A DNA stretch of 64,000 bases from Clostridiales bacterium VE202-21 (GCA_000509105.1 BAIF02000079.1:36080-100079), one strand, 5' to 3'; positions 9,593 through 19,047 are shown, counted from the first letter of the stretch. A program made the numbers and translations. The notes: generated by a model not told the origin, from the sequence alone.

Positions 9593-9618
9593 ACGGCCCA
9601 TAAACCATGCATAGTAAC
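9593..9618. repeat. second copy of the TAGTAAC-ended repeat
   Basis: A 26-nt match to 3542-3567 (22 of 26 identical), both ending in GCATAGTAAC. It lies upstream of the PHP gene start. The palindromic half is less perfect here than in the first copy. Confidence 0.45.
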
Positions 9619-9711
9619 GAAATGAACACTTTCATTATAAATACCCTAATTTATAGTATGCGCGATGCTCTTTGGTTTGTCAATAAAAAACTAAAATAAA
9701 AAATGAAAATA

Positions 9712-9733
9712 CCAACAAAAACAACAAAATAAG
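9712..9733. promoter_or_regulatory. candidate DeoR-type operator upstream of the BMC promoter
   Basis: An AACAAAA-type A-rich heptad array (CCAACAAAAACAACAAAA) about 55 nt upstream of the -35 box. A similar array lies just downstream of the second BMC promoter at 14248-14265. DeoR-family repressors commonly bind such short direct repeats, and a DeoR gene closes this locus at 23189. This is inference. Confidence 0.35.
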
Positions 9734-9788
9734 TATTGGGATTAGTTGGATTCACATATAAAAATCGTTTAAATCATGTTGCTTCGTG

Positions 9789-9817
9789 TTGACTTCTGAG
9801 CAGTGTTCAAGTATAAT
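9789..9817 (+). promoter_or_regulatory. sigma-A promoter of the BMC operon
   Basis: TTGACT at 9789-9794, a 17-nt spacer, and perfect TATAAT at 9812-9817. It is the only strong promoter ahead of the glycyl radical enzyme gene. Confidence 0.7.
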
Positions 9818-9824
9818 AATTAAG

Positions 9825-9990
9825 ACTGGGTGGAGATTCATTAAAACCCGGCGGGGGATGCATATTGCAGTGTAAGCAGATGCTGCGGTGCCACCGCCGC
9901 AGGCTAAACTCTGATTTATCTTCTGAAGGTTAATATTCTATGTATAGATGCAGGCTGTATTTATACATAAGGAAAGGAGTAACAAAGTAA
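9825..9990 (+). promoter_or_regulatory. structured 5' leader of the BMC operon
   Basis: A 165-nt untranslated leader. It can form GGGT/ACCC around 9830-9852 and a GC-rich hairpin CTGCGG/CCGCAG near 9890-9911, and ends in AAGGAAAGGAG ahead of the ATG. There is no T-run, so it is not a simple terminator. I could not match it to a cobalamin, SAM or c-di-GMP riboswitch consensus. Confidence 0.35.
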
Positions 9991-12521
9991 ATGGGATTAT
10001 ATACCTATGACAGTACGGACATACCAAAGTCGGATCGTATTCCAAAGCTTGTGGAGAACCTGTATGCCAAGATGCCGGAGATAGAATCAGCTCGAGCTGT
10101 TCTTTTGACGGAATCATATAAGCAGACAGAGAGCGAGCCGGTGATTATCCGCCGTGCAAAGGCATTTCAGCATATTTTGGAAAACATTCCGATTATCATC
10201 CGGGACCTGGAGCTGATTGTAGGCAGCACAACGCTTGCGCCAAGAGGCTGTCAGACTTATCCGGAATTTTCGTATGAGTGGCTGGAAGAGGAATTTGAAA
10301 CCGTGGAGAACAGAAGTGCAGATCCGTTCTATATATCAGATCAGACCAAGGCGGAGCTGAAGCAGGCCAATGCATACTGGAAGGGAAAGACAACAAGTGA
10401 GCTGGCTACCTCCTATATGGAGCCTGAGACACTGCTTGCTATGGAACATAACATTTTCACACCGGGCAATTATTTTTATAATGGCGTAGGCCATGTTACG
10501 GTGAAGTATGGAGAAGTCCTGGAAATTGGATTCTCCGGTATAAAGGCTAAAGCGGAAGCGAGATGGCAAAGCTGTGCCTGGCCGATGGTGATTATCAGCA
10601 GAAGTCGAGATTTCTGGAAGCTGTGATGATCAGCTGTGATGCTGTCGTTACCTATGCCAGACGCTATGCAAAGCTGGCTCTGGAAGAGGCGGAAAAGTGT
10701 TCGGATATGATACGCAAAAAAGAGCTGCTTCAGATTGCCCAAAATTGTGCAAATGTTCCGGAAAAAGGGGCATCGGGATTTTATGAAGCATGCCAGTCAT
10801 TCTGGTTTGTACAGCAGCTGCTTCAGATAGAATCCAGCGGACACTCAATCTCTCCGGGAAGATTTGACCAGTATATGTATCCTTATTATAAGAAGGATTT
10901 GGACAGTGGAAAGATAACAAGAGAATTTGCGCAGGAACTGATGGACTGCATCTGGGTGAAGTTAAATGACCTGAATAAGTGCCGTGATGCTGTTTCAGCA
11001 GAGGGATTTGCAGGATACAGCCTTTTCCAGAATCTGATCGCAGGAGGTCAGAATGAGGAAGGGATTGATGTAACGAATGATTTATCTTTTATGAGCATTG
11101 AGGCATCCATGCATGTTTACCTTCCGCAGCCTTCCCTGTCCGTGAGAGTATGGAACGGTTCACCTCATGAATTCCTTATTAAAGCGGCGGAACTGACCCG
11201 TACAGGTATCGGACTTCCGGCGTATTACAATGACGAAGTGATTATTCCCTCCCTGGTGAGCAGAGGACTGACGCTGGAGGATGCAAGGGATTACAATATT
11301 ATCGGCTGTGTTGAACCTCAGAAGGCAGGTAAGACAGAGGGCTGGCATGATGCGGCATTCTTTAATATGTGCCGTCCGCTGGAGCTGGTTTTTAACAACG
11401 GCAAGGATAAAGGGGTGCAGGTAGGACCGCAGACTGGACGGGTAGAAGATATGAAGACCTTCGGGGAATTCTACCATGCATATAAGATTCAGATGGATTA
11501 CGCGATCAAACTTTTGGTGAATGCGGACAATGCCATTGACGTTGCCCATGCAGAGAGATGCCCGCTTCCGTTCCTTTCTTCTATGGTCGATGATTGTATG
11601 AAGAAAGGGAAGACGGTGCAGGAAGGCGGAGCAGTCTACAACTTTACCGGCCCTCAGGGATTCGGAGTCGCGAACATGGCAGATTCCCTGTTTGCAGTGA
11701 AAAAGCTGGTTTACGAGGAAAAGAAAGTTACGATGAAGGAACTCAAAGAGGCTCTGGCTACAAACTACGGCAAAGGCTTAAGCGGTGAGGATGTTGCGTC
11801 CATGACTGCAGAGATTGCAGGCGGTATGAAAGCGGCCGGACAGGCTGTCACTGAGCGCGAGGTTGCAGCAATTCTGAAAACGGTAGTAGCCGCTTCAGAG
11901 GCTCCGGAAGTAAAAGCAAACGGAGAACGTATCCTCAAATTGATCGAGGAAGTTCCGAAGTTCGGTAATGATATTCCGGAAGTGGATGCTTTTGCAAGAG
12001 ATGTGGCCTATACATATACGAAGCCTCTGCAGAATTATAAGAATCCAAGAGGCGGTATATTCCAGGCAGGCTTATACCCGGTATCTGCCAATGTTCCGCT
12101 GGGGGCACAGACAGGCGCCACACCGGATGGGCGTCTTGCACATACACCGGTTGCCGACGGCGTTTCACCGTCCGCAGGGAAAGACATAAACGGCCCGACT
12201 GCGGCAGCGAATTCTGTCTCCAGGCTGGATCACTATATTGCATCCAACGGGACACTGTTTAACCAGAAGTTCCACCCATCCGCATTGAGCGGCAGAAGAG
12301 GGCTTGAGAACTTCGTAGGCCTGATCCGTTCCTACTTTGATCAGAAGGGAAGCCATATGCAGTTTAATGTAGTCAGCCGTGAAACACTGCTGGATGCACA
12401 AAAGAACCCGGAGCAGTACAAGCATCTGGTTGTCCGGGTAGCCGGATACAGCGCTTTGTTCACCACGCTTTCCAAATCGCTTCAGGATGATATCATCCGG
12501 AGAACGGAACAGGGCTTCTGA
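9991..12521 (+). pseudogene. B12-independent 1,2-propanediol dehydratase (glycyl radical enzyme), frameshifted in this sequence
   Basis: This enzyme dehydrates 1,2-propanediol to propionaldehyde and is the signature of the microcompartment. The reconstructed protein is about 843 residues, full length for the family. The thiyl-radical Cys lies in GCVEP (near residue 439), the form found in glycerol/propanediol dehydratases. The glycyl radical site RVAGYSA is near residue 818. The frame breaks at about 10555-10562: the first part ends as GIKAKAEARW, and the second resumes at MAKLCLADGDY in the -1 frame. One missing base in GCGGAAGCGAGATGG explains it. No targeting extension is visible at either end. 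The activase overlaps its stop by 1 nt. Confidence 0.9.
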
Positions 12522-13336
12522 TGGAAGAGAGGAATCGCAGCATGGAAGATTATTTAAATACGAAAGGCCGCATTTTCGATATACAGAGATATTCTATCCA
12601 CGATGGCAACGGAATACGGACGATTGTATTTTTGAAGGGCTGTGTTCTGAGATGCCGGTGGTGCTGTAATCCGGAATCGCAGCAGTTTGAGATCGAGACC
12701 ATGATGGTACAGGGGGAGCCAAAGGTAATCGGAGAGGACGTCACTGTAAAAGAAGTGATGGAGACGGTTGAAAAAGACCGTACCTATTACCGCAGGACCG
12801 GAGGCGGCCTGACGCTGTCGGGAGGCGAGAGCCTGTGTCAGCCCGAATTTGCCGCTGCGCTTTTGAGGGCGGCATCTGAAGCCGGAATCAGCACGGCGAT
12901 GGAAAGCATGGGATGCGCCGATTACAAAGTAATCGAGGGCCTGCTCCCGTATCTGGATCAGTACCTGCTGGATATCAAACATATGAATCCGGCAAAGCAT
13001 AAAGCATTCACCGGGCGCTCCAATGAACTGATGCTGGAAAATGCGATGAAGATTGCAAAGTCAGGCATGACGGAGCTGAGCATCCGGGTACCAGTCATTC
13101 CAGGGTTTAACGATACACAAGAAGAGATCCGGGATATCGCAGAGTATACAAAAAGACTGGGCAGCGTAAAAAGGCTTCACCTGCTTCCCTACCACAGACT
13201 AGGTCAGGACAAGTACGAAGGGCTGGGAAGAGAATACCTGATGGGGAATATAGAGCCGCCGTCAAACGAAACGATGGAAATGCTGCTCAAAACTGCAGAA
13301 CTGGCATCCGGAATTGAATGTCAGATAGGAGGCTAG
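12521..13336 (+). CDS. glycyl radical enzyme activase (radical SAM)
   Basis: A 271-residue radical SAM enzyme that installs the glycyl radical on the upstream dehydratase. The CX3CX2C cluster motif is GCVLRCRWC near residues 40-48, followed by the GGGLTLSGGE SAM-binding motif near residue 94. The spacing between them is only about 45 residues, so the extra two-cluster ferredoxin insert of many GRE activases is absent, as in pyruvate formate-lyase activase. The ATG overlaps the dehydratase TGA (TGATG), implying translational coupling. An alternative start is the ATG at 12542. Confidence 0.92.
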   Translation: MEERNRSMEDYLNTKGRIFDIQRYSIHDGNGIRTIVFLKGCVLRCRWCCNPESQQFEIETMMVQGEPKVIGEDVTVKEVMETVEKDRTYYRRTGGGLTLSGGESLCQPEFAAALLRAASEAGISTAMESMGCADYKVIEGLLPYLDQYLLDIKHMNPAKHKAFTGRSNELMLENAMKIAKSGMTELSIRVPVIPGFNDTQEEIRDIAEYTKRLGSVKRLHLLPYHRLGQDKYEGLGREYLMGNIEPPSNETMEMLLKTAELASGIECQIGG

Positions 13337-13341
13337 GAAAC

Positions 13342-13704
13342 ATGAGTTATGAACAAATGCCGGAAAGAATCGTACAGGAACTAGTTCCCGGTAAGGAAAT
13401 AACAATCGCCCACTTGATTGCAAGTCCGGATATCACATTGTATGAAAAGCTGGGATTGGACCCAAGGGTGGAATACAGTAAGTCAGCAATTGGTGTACTT
13501 ACAATCAGTCCCGCAGAAACCGCTATTATTGCGGCAGATATTGCAATTAAAGCGGCGGGGATCGAGCTGGGATTCGTAGACCGTTTCAGCGGTACTTTGA
13601 TTGTAACCGGTACGATTTCAGAGACAGAGGCCGCGATCCGCGCAGTTCTGGATTATGTGAGGGATAAAATGGGCTTCTCTGTATGTGAGATAACAAGGAC
13701 TTAA
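13342..13704 (+). CDS. BMC shell protein, PduU/EutS type
   Basis: A 120-residue circularly permuted BMC-domain protein. The N-terminal segment (MPERIVQELVPGKEITIAHLIASP) is the beta-barrel cap strand of PduU/EutS hexamers, followed by AIGVLTISPAETAIIAADIA and a C-terminal strand. The start at 13342 has AGGAGG about 8 nt upstream. It lies 5 nt after the activase and 5 nt before a PduV-like GTPase. In Salmonella, PduU and PduV interact, so the adjacent order fits a shell-tethered GTPase. Confidence 0.88.
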   Translation: MSYEQMPERIVQELVPGKEITIAHLIASPDITLYEKLGLDPRVEYSKSAIGVLTISPAETAIIAADIAIKAAGIELGFVDRFSGTLIVTGTISETEAAIRAVLDYVRDKMGFSVCEITRT

Positions 13705-13709
13705 TAAAT

Positions 13710-14180
13710 ATGAAGAAAATCGTATTGATGGGCAGGAGCGAATGTGGGAAAACCACATTGACCCAGGCATTAAAAGGTGAAAAAATCCAGTATCACAAAA
13801 CACAGTATGTGAATAACTTCGATGTTATCATAGACACTCCGGGGGAATACGCCCAGACCAAGCATTTGGGATACGCCCTTGCGTTATACTCCTATGAGGC
13901 GGATGTTGTTGGGCTCCTGATATCGGCAACGGAGCCGTATTCCCTTTATCCGCCATGCTGTACGGCTATGTGCAACCGGGAAGTCATCGGCATTGTGACA
14001 AAGATCCATGATAAGAATGCAAATGTAGAGCGCGCCGAGAGGTGGCTCAGGCTGACAGGCTGCAAGAAAATCTTCTTCGTTGACTCGAAAAATTATGAGG
14101 GAATTCCGGAAATTCTGGAGTACTTAAAAGAAGAAGGGGATGTGCTTCCGTGGGAGCTGGAAGAGGCTGAAAAAGGATAG
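13710..14180 (+). CDS. EutP/PduV family P-loop GTPase
   Basis: A 156-residue small GTPase. Walker A is GRSECGKTT at residues 8-16, Walker B/G3 is DTPGEY near residue 45, and a TKIH motif near residue 97 takes the place of NKxD. Length and motifs fit the EutP/PduV family, which associates with the outside of microcompartments. It is directly downstream of the PduU-type shell gene. Function in the compartment is known only loosely (positioning or movement in Salmonella). Confidence 0.85.
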   Translation: MKKIVLMGRSECGKTTLTQALKGEKIQYHKTQYVNNFDVIIDTPGEYAQTKHLGYALALYSYEADVVGLLISATEPYSLYPPCCTAMCNREVIGIVTKIHDKNANVERAERWLRLTGCKKIFFVDSKNYEGIPEILEYLKEEGDVLPWELEEAEKG

Positions 14181-14210
14181 AGAAAACAACAAATCCAACA
14201 CAATAATAAG

Positions 14211-14239
14211 TTGACTACTGTGGGATTGTGTGGTAATAT
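14211..14239 (+). promoter_or_regulatory. internal promoter of the BMC locus
   Basis: TTGACT at 14211-14216, a 17-nt spacer, and TAATAT at 14234-14239, upstream of the aldolase. It probably drives the aldolase to PduT block independently of the dehydratase promoter. Confidence 0.65.
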
Positions 14240-14247
14240 CGAGTTAG

Positions 14248-14281
14248 AAACAACAAAAAACAAATGTTTAGTTTTGTTTTA
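14248..14281. promoter_or_regulatory. candidate operator at the transcription start of the aldolase unit
   Basis: An A-rich repeat (AAACAACAAAAAACAAATG) is followed by its partial inverse (AGTTTTGTTTTA). It spans the expected +1 region and resembles the array at 9712-9733. A DeoR repressor bound here would block transcription. Inference. Confidence 0.35.
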
Positions 14282-14304
14282 AGAATCCAAGGAGGAAAAA
14301 AAGG

Positions 14305-15114
14305 ATGCAAAACGAATACGAAATCAAAAAAGAAATGTGTGAAATCGGTAAAAGAGTGTACAACCGCGGGATGGTTGCTGCAAATGATGGAAACTTCTCT
14401 GTTAAATTGAATGACAATGAATTCTTATGTACACCAACAGGTGTCAGCAAAGGATTCATGACACCGGAATATATCTGCAAAGTAGACGCTGAAGGTAATG
14501 TACTGCAGGCAAACAAAGGATTCAGACCTTCTTCTGAGATAAAGATGCATATGCGTGTATATAAAGAAAGACCGGACGTAAACTCCGTAGTACATGCTCA
14601 CCCTCTGTACGCGACAACATTTGCTATCTGCGGTATTCCGCTGACACAGCCGATCATGCCGGAAGCTGTTATCGCTCTGGGATGCGTACCGATCGCAAAA
14701 TACGGCACACCTTCTACAATGGAGATTCCGGACGCTGTTTCTGAGCACTTACAGTATTTCGATGCAGTTCTGCTTGAGAACCACGGAGCGCTTGCATACT
14801 CAGACAGCCTTCTGAGCGCATACCACAAGATGGAATCCCTGGAATTCTACGCACAGCTTCTGTATCAGTCAAAGATGCTTGGCGAGCCACAGGAGTTCAA
14901 CAAAGAGCAGATGGACAAGCTGTATGAAATCAGAAGAAAAATGGGACTTCCAGGAAAACATCCTGCAAACGTATGCCCGAACGCAAAAGCAGGCAAGCCA
15001 AGCTGCCACAGCTGCGGAGGATCATGCAGTGCTGCTGCACCGGAAGCTTCCACTGCAGATGCTGATTTAGTTGCATCTATCACAAAGAAAGTGATGGATC
15101 AGCTGGGACTGTAA
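14305..15114 (+). CDS. class II aldolase (L-fuculose/L-rhamnulose-1-phosphate aldolase) with C-terminal encapsulation peptide
   Basis: A 269-residue zinc aldolase that cleaves a deoxyketose-1-phosphate to DHAP and L-lactaldehyde. Zn ligands are seen in VVHAHPLYA and in LLENHGAL, with the catalytic Glu upstream (RPSSEIKMH). After the aldolase domain (about residue 215) comes a linker rich in Cys, Ser and Ala, then an amphipathic helix DADLVASITKKVMDQLGL. This is the hallmark of lumen-targeted BMC enzymes. The aldolase places sugar cleavage inside the compartment, as in fucose/rhamnose-type GRE microcompartments of Clostridium phytofermentans. Given rhaA/rhaB, rhamnulose-1-phosphate is the likely substrate here. 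Confidence 0.9.
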   Translation: MQNEYEIKKEMCEIGKRVYNRGMVAANDGNFSVKLNDNEFLCTPTGVSKGFMTPEYICKVDAEGNVLQANKGFRPSSEIKMHMRVYKERPDVNSVVHAHPLYATTFAICGIPLTQPIMPEAVIALGCVPIAKYGTPSTMEIPDAVSEHLQYFDAVLLENHGALAYSDSLLSAYHKMESLEFYAQLLYQSKMLGEPQEFNKEQMDKLYEIRRKMGLPGKHPANVCPNAKAGKPSCHSCGGSCSAAAPEASTADADLVASITKKVMDQLGL

Positions 15115-15185
15115 GAAAGCTTACCCAAAGGAGGTTCCAAAAAGAACGTCCCGCGGGCAGAATCAAATTATATTAGGAGACTGCT

Positions 15186-15707
15186 ATGAACGAACAGGAT
15201 ATTACCAATGCCGTAAAAGCGGTACTGGGCCAGATGAAGGAAAGTGGTTCTCATCACGAAAAAGGACATGTATGCAGGTGCCACAAGCATAAGATGACAT
15301 TGAAGGCTGCCAATGCACTGATCGAAAAAGTGACTGCAAAGGCTGCCAGCATGGGCGTCAATGTGGTGGCCGCCGTGTCAGACCAGGCGGGCAGGCCTGT
15401 TGCGGTTCAGAGTATGGATGGGGCCTACATAGCAAGCTTTGATATTGCGATCAATAAAACATTTACTTCAGCGAGCCTCAAGATGTCCACAGAGGCGCTT
15501 AGCCATCTAAGCCAGCCGGGACAGCCTTTGTACGGAATCCAATTCACGAATGAAGGGAAAATCGTTATATTTGGCGGCGGGGAGCCGCTTGAAGCAGATG
15601 GAAAAATAATCGGGGCCTTGGGTGTGAGCGGCGGTACCGCTGAGGAAGATACCGCAATAGCCGCTTATGGCAGAGAAGTTTTCGAGGAGGTATTAGCGTG
15701 TCTGTAA
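15186..15707 (+). CDS. PduO C-terminal-like/GlcG-HbpS family protein with N-terminal targeting helix
   Basis: A 173-residue protein. Residues 1-17 (MNEQDITNAVKAVLGQM) form an amphipathic encapsulation helix, followed by a His/Cys-rich linker (HHEKGHVCRCHKHK) that could bind metal or haem. The rest is the DUF336 (GlcG/HbpS) domain with AVSDQAGRPVAVQSMDGA and GGGEPLEADGKIIGALGVSGG. The domain is the C-terminal half of PduO and occurs in many BMC loci, where its role is unclear (haem or cofactor handling has been proposed). It overlaps pduP by 10 nt. Confidence 0.8.
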   Translation: MNEQDITNAVKAVLGQMKESGSHHEKGHVCRCHKHKMTLKAANALIEKVTAKAASMGVNVVAAVSDQAGRPVAVQSMDGAYIASFDIAINKTFTSASLKMSTEALSHLSQPGQPLYGIQFTNEGKIVIFGGGEPLEADGKIIGALGVSGGTAEEDTAIAAYGREVFEEVLACL

Positions 15708-17085
15708 ATGAACAGATGATCCAGGACATCGTTTCAGAAGTCATGGCAAAGATGCAGATTGCTTCCGAAGTATCAGGAAACCACGGCGTATTTGCTGATA
15801 TGAATGAAGCAATAGAAGCTGCGAAAAAAGCGCAGAAGATCGTGGGCAGAATGTCCATGGATCAAAGAGAAAAAATCATATCCAACATCAGAAAGAAGAC
15901 AGTTGAGAATGCGAGATACTTGCACGCATGGGCGTACAGGAGACAGGCATGGGAAATGTCGGGCATAAGATTTTAAAACATCAGTTAGTTGCGGAGAAGA
16001 CGCCGGGAACGGAAGACATCACAACAACTGCATGGTCAGGGGACAGAGGCCTGACACTGATAGAAATGGGGCCGTTTGGTGTGATCGGTGCGATTACTCC
16101 GTGTACCAACCCCAGTGAGACCGTACTTTGTAATACAATCGGCATGCTGGCCGGCGGCAATACAGTTGTGTTTAATCCTCATCCGGGAGCGATCAAGACA
16201 TCAATCTATGCGATCAACATGATTAATGAAGCTTCTCTTGAGGCGGGCGGTCCGGACAACATCGCATGCACGGTAGAGAAGCCGACACTGGAATCAAGCA
16301 GCATCATGATGAAACACAAAGATATTCATCTGATCGCAGCAACAGGCGGACCGGGAGTTGTAACAGCCGTCCTTTCCTCGGGCAAGAGGGGAATCGGAGC
16401 AGGGGCAGGCAACCCGCCGGCACTTGTAGACGAGACAGCAGATATCCGGAAAGCAGCAGAAGATATTGTAAACGGATGTACATTCGACAATAACCTGCCA
16501 TGTATCGCTGAGAAGGAAATCGTAGCTGTGGACTCTGTCACAGACGAATTAATGCACTATTTGGTAAGCGAGCAGGGATGTTACCTGGCTTCTAAGGAAG
16601 AGCAGGATGCCCTGACGGCAGTTGTCCTGAAAGACGGCAGACTGAACAGAAAGTGCGTGGGCAGAGATGCGAAGACGCTTCTGGGAATGATCGGTGTGAG
16701 TGTTCCGGATAACATCAGGTGTATCACATTTGAGGGACCGAAGGAGCATCCGTTGATTGCAACAGAACTAATGATGCCGATCCTCGGCGTAGTCAGGGCA
16801 AAAGATTTTGATGATGCGGTTGAACAGGCTGTATGGCTGGAACACGGCAACAGACATTCCGCACACATACATTCCAAGAACGTAGACAACATCACGAAGT
16901 ATGCAAAAGCCATTGACACTGCGATTCTTGTAAAGAACGGCCCGTCATATGCGGCAATCGGGTTCGGGGGCGAGGGTTTCTGTACATTCACAATCGCCAG
17001 CAGGACAGGCGAAGGCCTTACAAGCGCGAGCAGTTTCACAAAGAGAAGACGCTGCGTCATGTCAGACAGTTTATGCATTCGTTAA
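15698..17085 (+). pseudogene. pduP: CoA-acylating propionaldehyde dehydrogenase, frameshifted in this sequence
   Basis: Oxidises propionaldehyde with CoA and NAD+ to propionyl-CoA in the lumen. The GTG start at 15698 has GAGGAGG upstream. Residues 1-20 (NEQMIQDIVSEVMAKM) are an encapsulation helix. The catalytic Cys lies in NNLPCIAEKE, and the C terminus RRRCVMSDSLCIR is typical. The frame breaks at about 15919. The first part ends in ...ENARYLHAWAY, while the other frame continues MGVQETGMG. One G missing from TTGGCACGC restores ARYLARMGVQETG and a single protein of about 463 residues. Confidence 0.88.
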
Positions 17086-17101
17086 GACAGGAGGAAATAA
17101 A

Positions 17102-18313
17102 ATGGAAATGAATTCCGCAAATGTAGAAGCAGTCGTTAAACAGGTACTGGAAAGTATGCTGGGCGAAAAGGCTGCTCCTGCAGCAAATACAACAGCAGGA
17201 AACCAGGCAGTTCCAAAAACTGCTCGTGTGGCTATGTTGACAGCATTGGAACACTATGATATCAAAGAATTCCCGATTCCTGAGCTGGGAGACGGAGATA
17301 TTCTTGTAAAGGTTGAAGGATGCGGCGTATGCGGTACTGACGCCCATGAATTCAAGAGAGACCCATTCGGCCTGATCCCGGTTGTCCTTGGACATGAAGG
17401 AACCGGAGAGATCGTAAAGATGGGTAAGAACGTAAAGATCGACAGCGCAGGTAAAGAACTGAAGGTGGGTGACAAGGTTGTAACCTGTATGATCTTCAAG
17501 GATGATCCGGACATCACAATGTACGATCTGAACAAACAGAACGTAGGCGGCGCTGATGTATACGGACTTCTCCCGGATGATGACATTCATCTGAACGGCT
17601 GGTTCTCAGATTACATCGTGATCCGTGAGGGTTCTACCGTATTCAACGTAAGCGACCTGGACCTGAAGTCCAGAATCCTGATCGAACCATGTGCAGTACT
17701 GATTCATGCTGTAGAGAGAGCAAAGACAACAGGAATCCTGAGATTCAACAGCAGAGTTGTTGTACAGGGATGCGGCCCCATCGGTCTGATCTGTATCGCA
17801 GTTCTCCGCACAATGGGCATCGAGAACATTGTAGCTGTAGACGGAGAGCAGAAGAGACTCGACTTTGCAAAGAAGATGGGGGCTGAGCGCTCTGTAAACT
17901 TCAAGGATTTCAAGGGGATTGAGGCTCTGGCAGACGGCGTTAAGGCAGCGTTTGACGGACATCCGGCAGACTTCGCATTCCAGTGTACAGGATCACCGGT
18001 TGCACATGCCAACATTTATAAGTTTATCCGCAACGGCGGCGGGCTTTGCGAACTGGGATTCTTCATCAACGGCGGAGACGCTACAATCAACCCGCATTTT
18101 GACCTGTGCTCTAAGGAAATCACATTAGTTGGTTCCTGGGTATATACATTAAGAGATTATGCGACAACATTCGATTTCCTAAAGAGAGCAAAAGGAATCG
18201 GACTTCCGATGGATGACCTGATCACACACGAATTCCCGCTGGATCAGATCAACGAGGCTCATCAGACGAACCTGAAGATGGAAGGTCTGAAGATCGCTAT
18301 TGTTAATAAATAG
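17102..18313 (+). CDS. zinc-binding alcohol dehydrogenase with N-terminal encapsulation peptide
   Basis: A 403-residue medium-chain dehydrogenase. The start at 17102 follows AGGAGG; the longer upstream frame overlaps pduP. Residues 4-20 (NSANVEAVVKQVLESML) form a targeting helix, and a flexible linker leads to the catalytic domain (GCGVCGTDAHEF, GHEGTGE) and the NAD-binding motif VVQGCGPIGLICIAV. The structural zinc four-Cys loop seems replaced. Its likely job is to reduce propionaldehyde to propanol or lactaldehyde to propanediol, recycling NADH inside the shell. Substrate is inferred from context. Confidence 0.85.
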   Translation: MEMNSANVEAVVKQVLESMLGEKAAPAANTTAGNQAVPKTARVAMLTALEHYDIKEFPIPELGDGDILVKVEGCGVCGTDAHEFKRDPFGLIPVVLGHEGTGEIVKMGKNVKIDSAGKELKVGDKVVTCMIFKDDPDITMYDLNKQNVGGADVYGLLPDDDIHLNGWFSDYIVIREGSTVFNVSDLDLKSRILIEPCAVLIHAVERAKTTGILRFNSRVVVQGCGPIGLICIAVLRTMGIENIVAVDGEQKRLDFAKKMGAERSVNFKDFKGIEALADGVKAAFDGHPADFAFQCTGSPVAHANIYKFIRNGGGLCELGFFINGGDATINPHFDLCSKEITLVGSWVYTLRDYATTFDFLKRAKGIGLPMDDLITHEFPLDQINEAHQTNLKMEGLKIAIVNK

Positions 18314-18339
18314 CAGCAATCCCAAAAAGGAGAATTGAC

Positions 18340-18684
18340 ATGGGAGAAGCAGTAGGCATGTTGGAAGTATTCGGACTGGCAACAGCATTTGCGGCGGCGG
18401 ATGCCGGATGCAAAGCGGGCGATGTGAGTCTGGAGACTTTTGACAAGAATAAACCGGCAAATGCAGATGAATTACCCGTACCGCTTATTGTTATGATCAA
18501 GTTTCGCGGAAGCGTATCCGATGTTCAGGCAGCATTAGACGCAGCGAAAATGAAAGCAGAAGAACTTGCAGGAGTTGTAGCTGAATACGAAATTGCAAGA
18601 CCCACAGAGGATACGGAAAAGATGCTGAAGCTGAGCGGTTTAGATAAAGGCAAACCAAATAAAATCTATGTAAAAGAAGTTTAG
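18340..18684 (+). CDS. BMC-H shell protein with extended loop
   Basis: A 114-residue single BMC-domain protein. The core starts GEAVGMLEVFGLATAFAAADAG, and the pore-side segment carries an insertion (DKNKPANADELPV) relative to PduA-type proteins. A C-terminal extension follows the RPTEDTEKML segment. The insertion suggests a modified pore. It sits 26 nt after the alcohol dehydrogenase and 12 nt before a PduA-like gene. Permeability of this pore is unknown. Confidence 0.85.
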   Translation: MGEAVGMLEVFGLATAFAAADAGCKAGDVSLETFDKNKPANADELPVPLIVMIKFRGSVSDVQAALDAAKMKAEELAGVVAEYEIARPTEDTEKMLKLSGLDKGKPNKIYVKEV

Positions 18685-18696
18685 GAGGAAATGAAA

Positions 18697-18972
18697 ATGG
18701 CACAATTAGCATTAGGAATGGTAGAAACAAGAGGACTGACAGCAGCAATCGAGGCTGCAGATGCAATGACAAAGGCTGCTGAGGTTACATTAGTTGGAAC
18801 AGAGAAGATCGGTTCCGGACTAGTAACAGTTATGGTTCGCGGAGACGTAGGAGCTGTTAAAGCTGCAGTTGAAACTGGCGCTGACGCTGCAGGAAGACTT
18901 GGCGAATTAGTAGCAACACACGTAATCCCGAGACCACACAACGACGTAGAGAAAATTCTTCCTACTGTATAG
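18697..18972 (+). CDS. BMC-H shell protein, PduA/EutM type
   Basis: A 91-residue canonical hexameric shell protein ([36 protein letters not shown]). The pore loop KIGSG matches PduA, which passes propanediol. The start at 18697 is preferred over the ATG at 18691 because AGGAGG at 18683-18688 is 8 nt from the former and only 2 nt from the latter. It is roughly 85% identical to the C-terminal domain of the gene at 19344, so the two are recent duplicates with another shell gene between them. Confidence 0.92.
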   Translation: MAQLALGMVETRGLTAAIEAADAMTKAAEVTLVGTEKIGSGLVTVMVRGDVGAVKAAVETGADAAGRLGELVATHVIPRPHNDVEKILPTV

Positions 18973-19047
18973 GAACCGAAGATGACTGCAGTTCTTCCTG
19001 TCATTGCAACAGGGAGCAGCAAGAAGAATGAGTAAAGGAGCAGTCTC

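Noticed and set aside
9820..9990. Cobalamin or c-di-GMP riboswitch ahead of the dehydratase
   Set aside because: GGTG, GCCAC and GGCTAAAC-like pieces exist, but the conserved cores of these classes are not in order, and the enzyme does not use B12.
16581..17078. Long antisense open frame (about 165 codons) within pduP
   Set aside because: Opposite strand of a conserved enzyme, no ribosome site and no recognisable domain; a by-product of codon bias.
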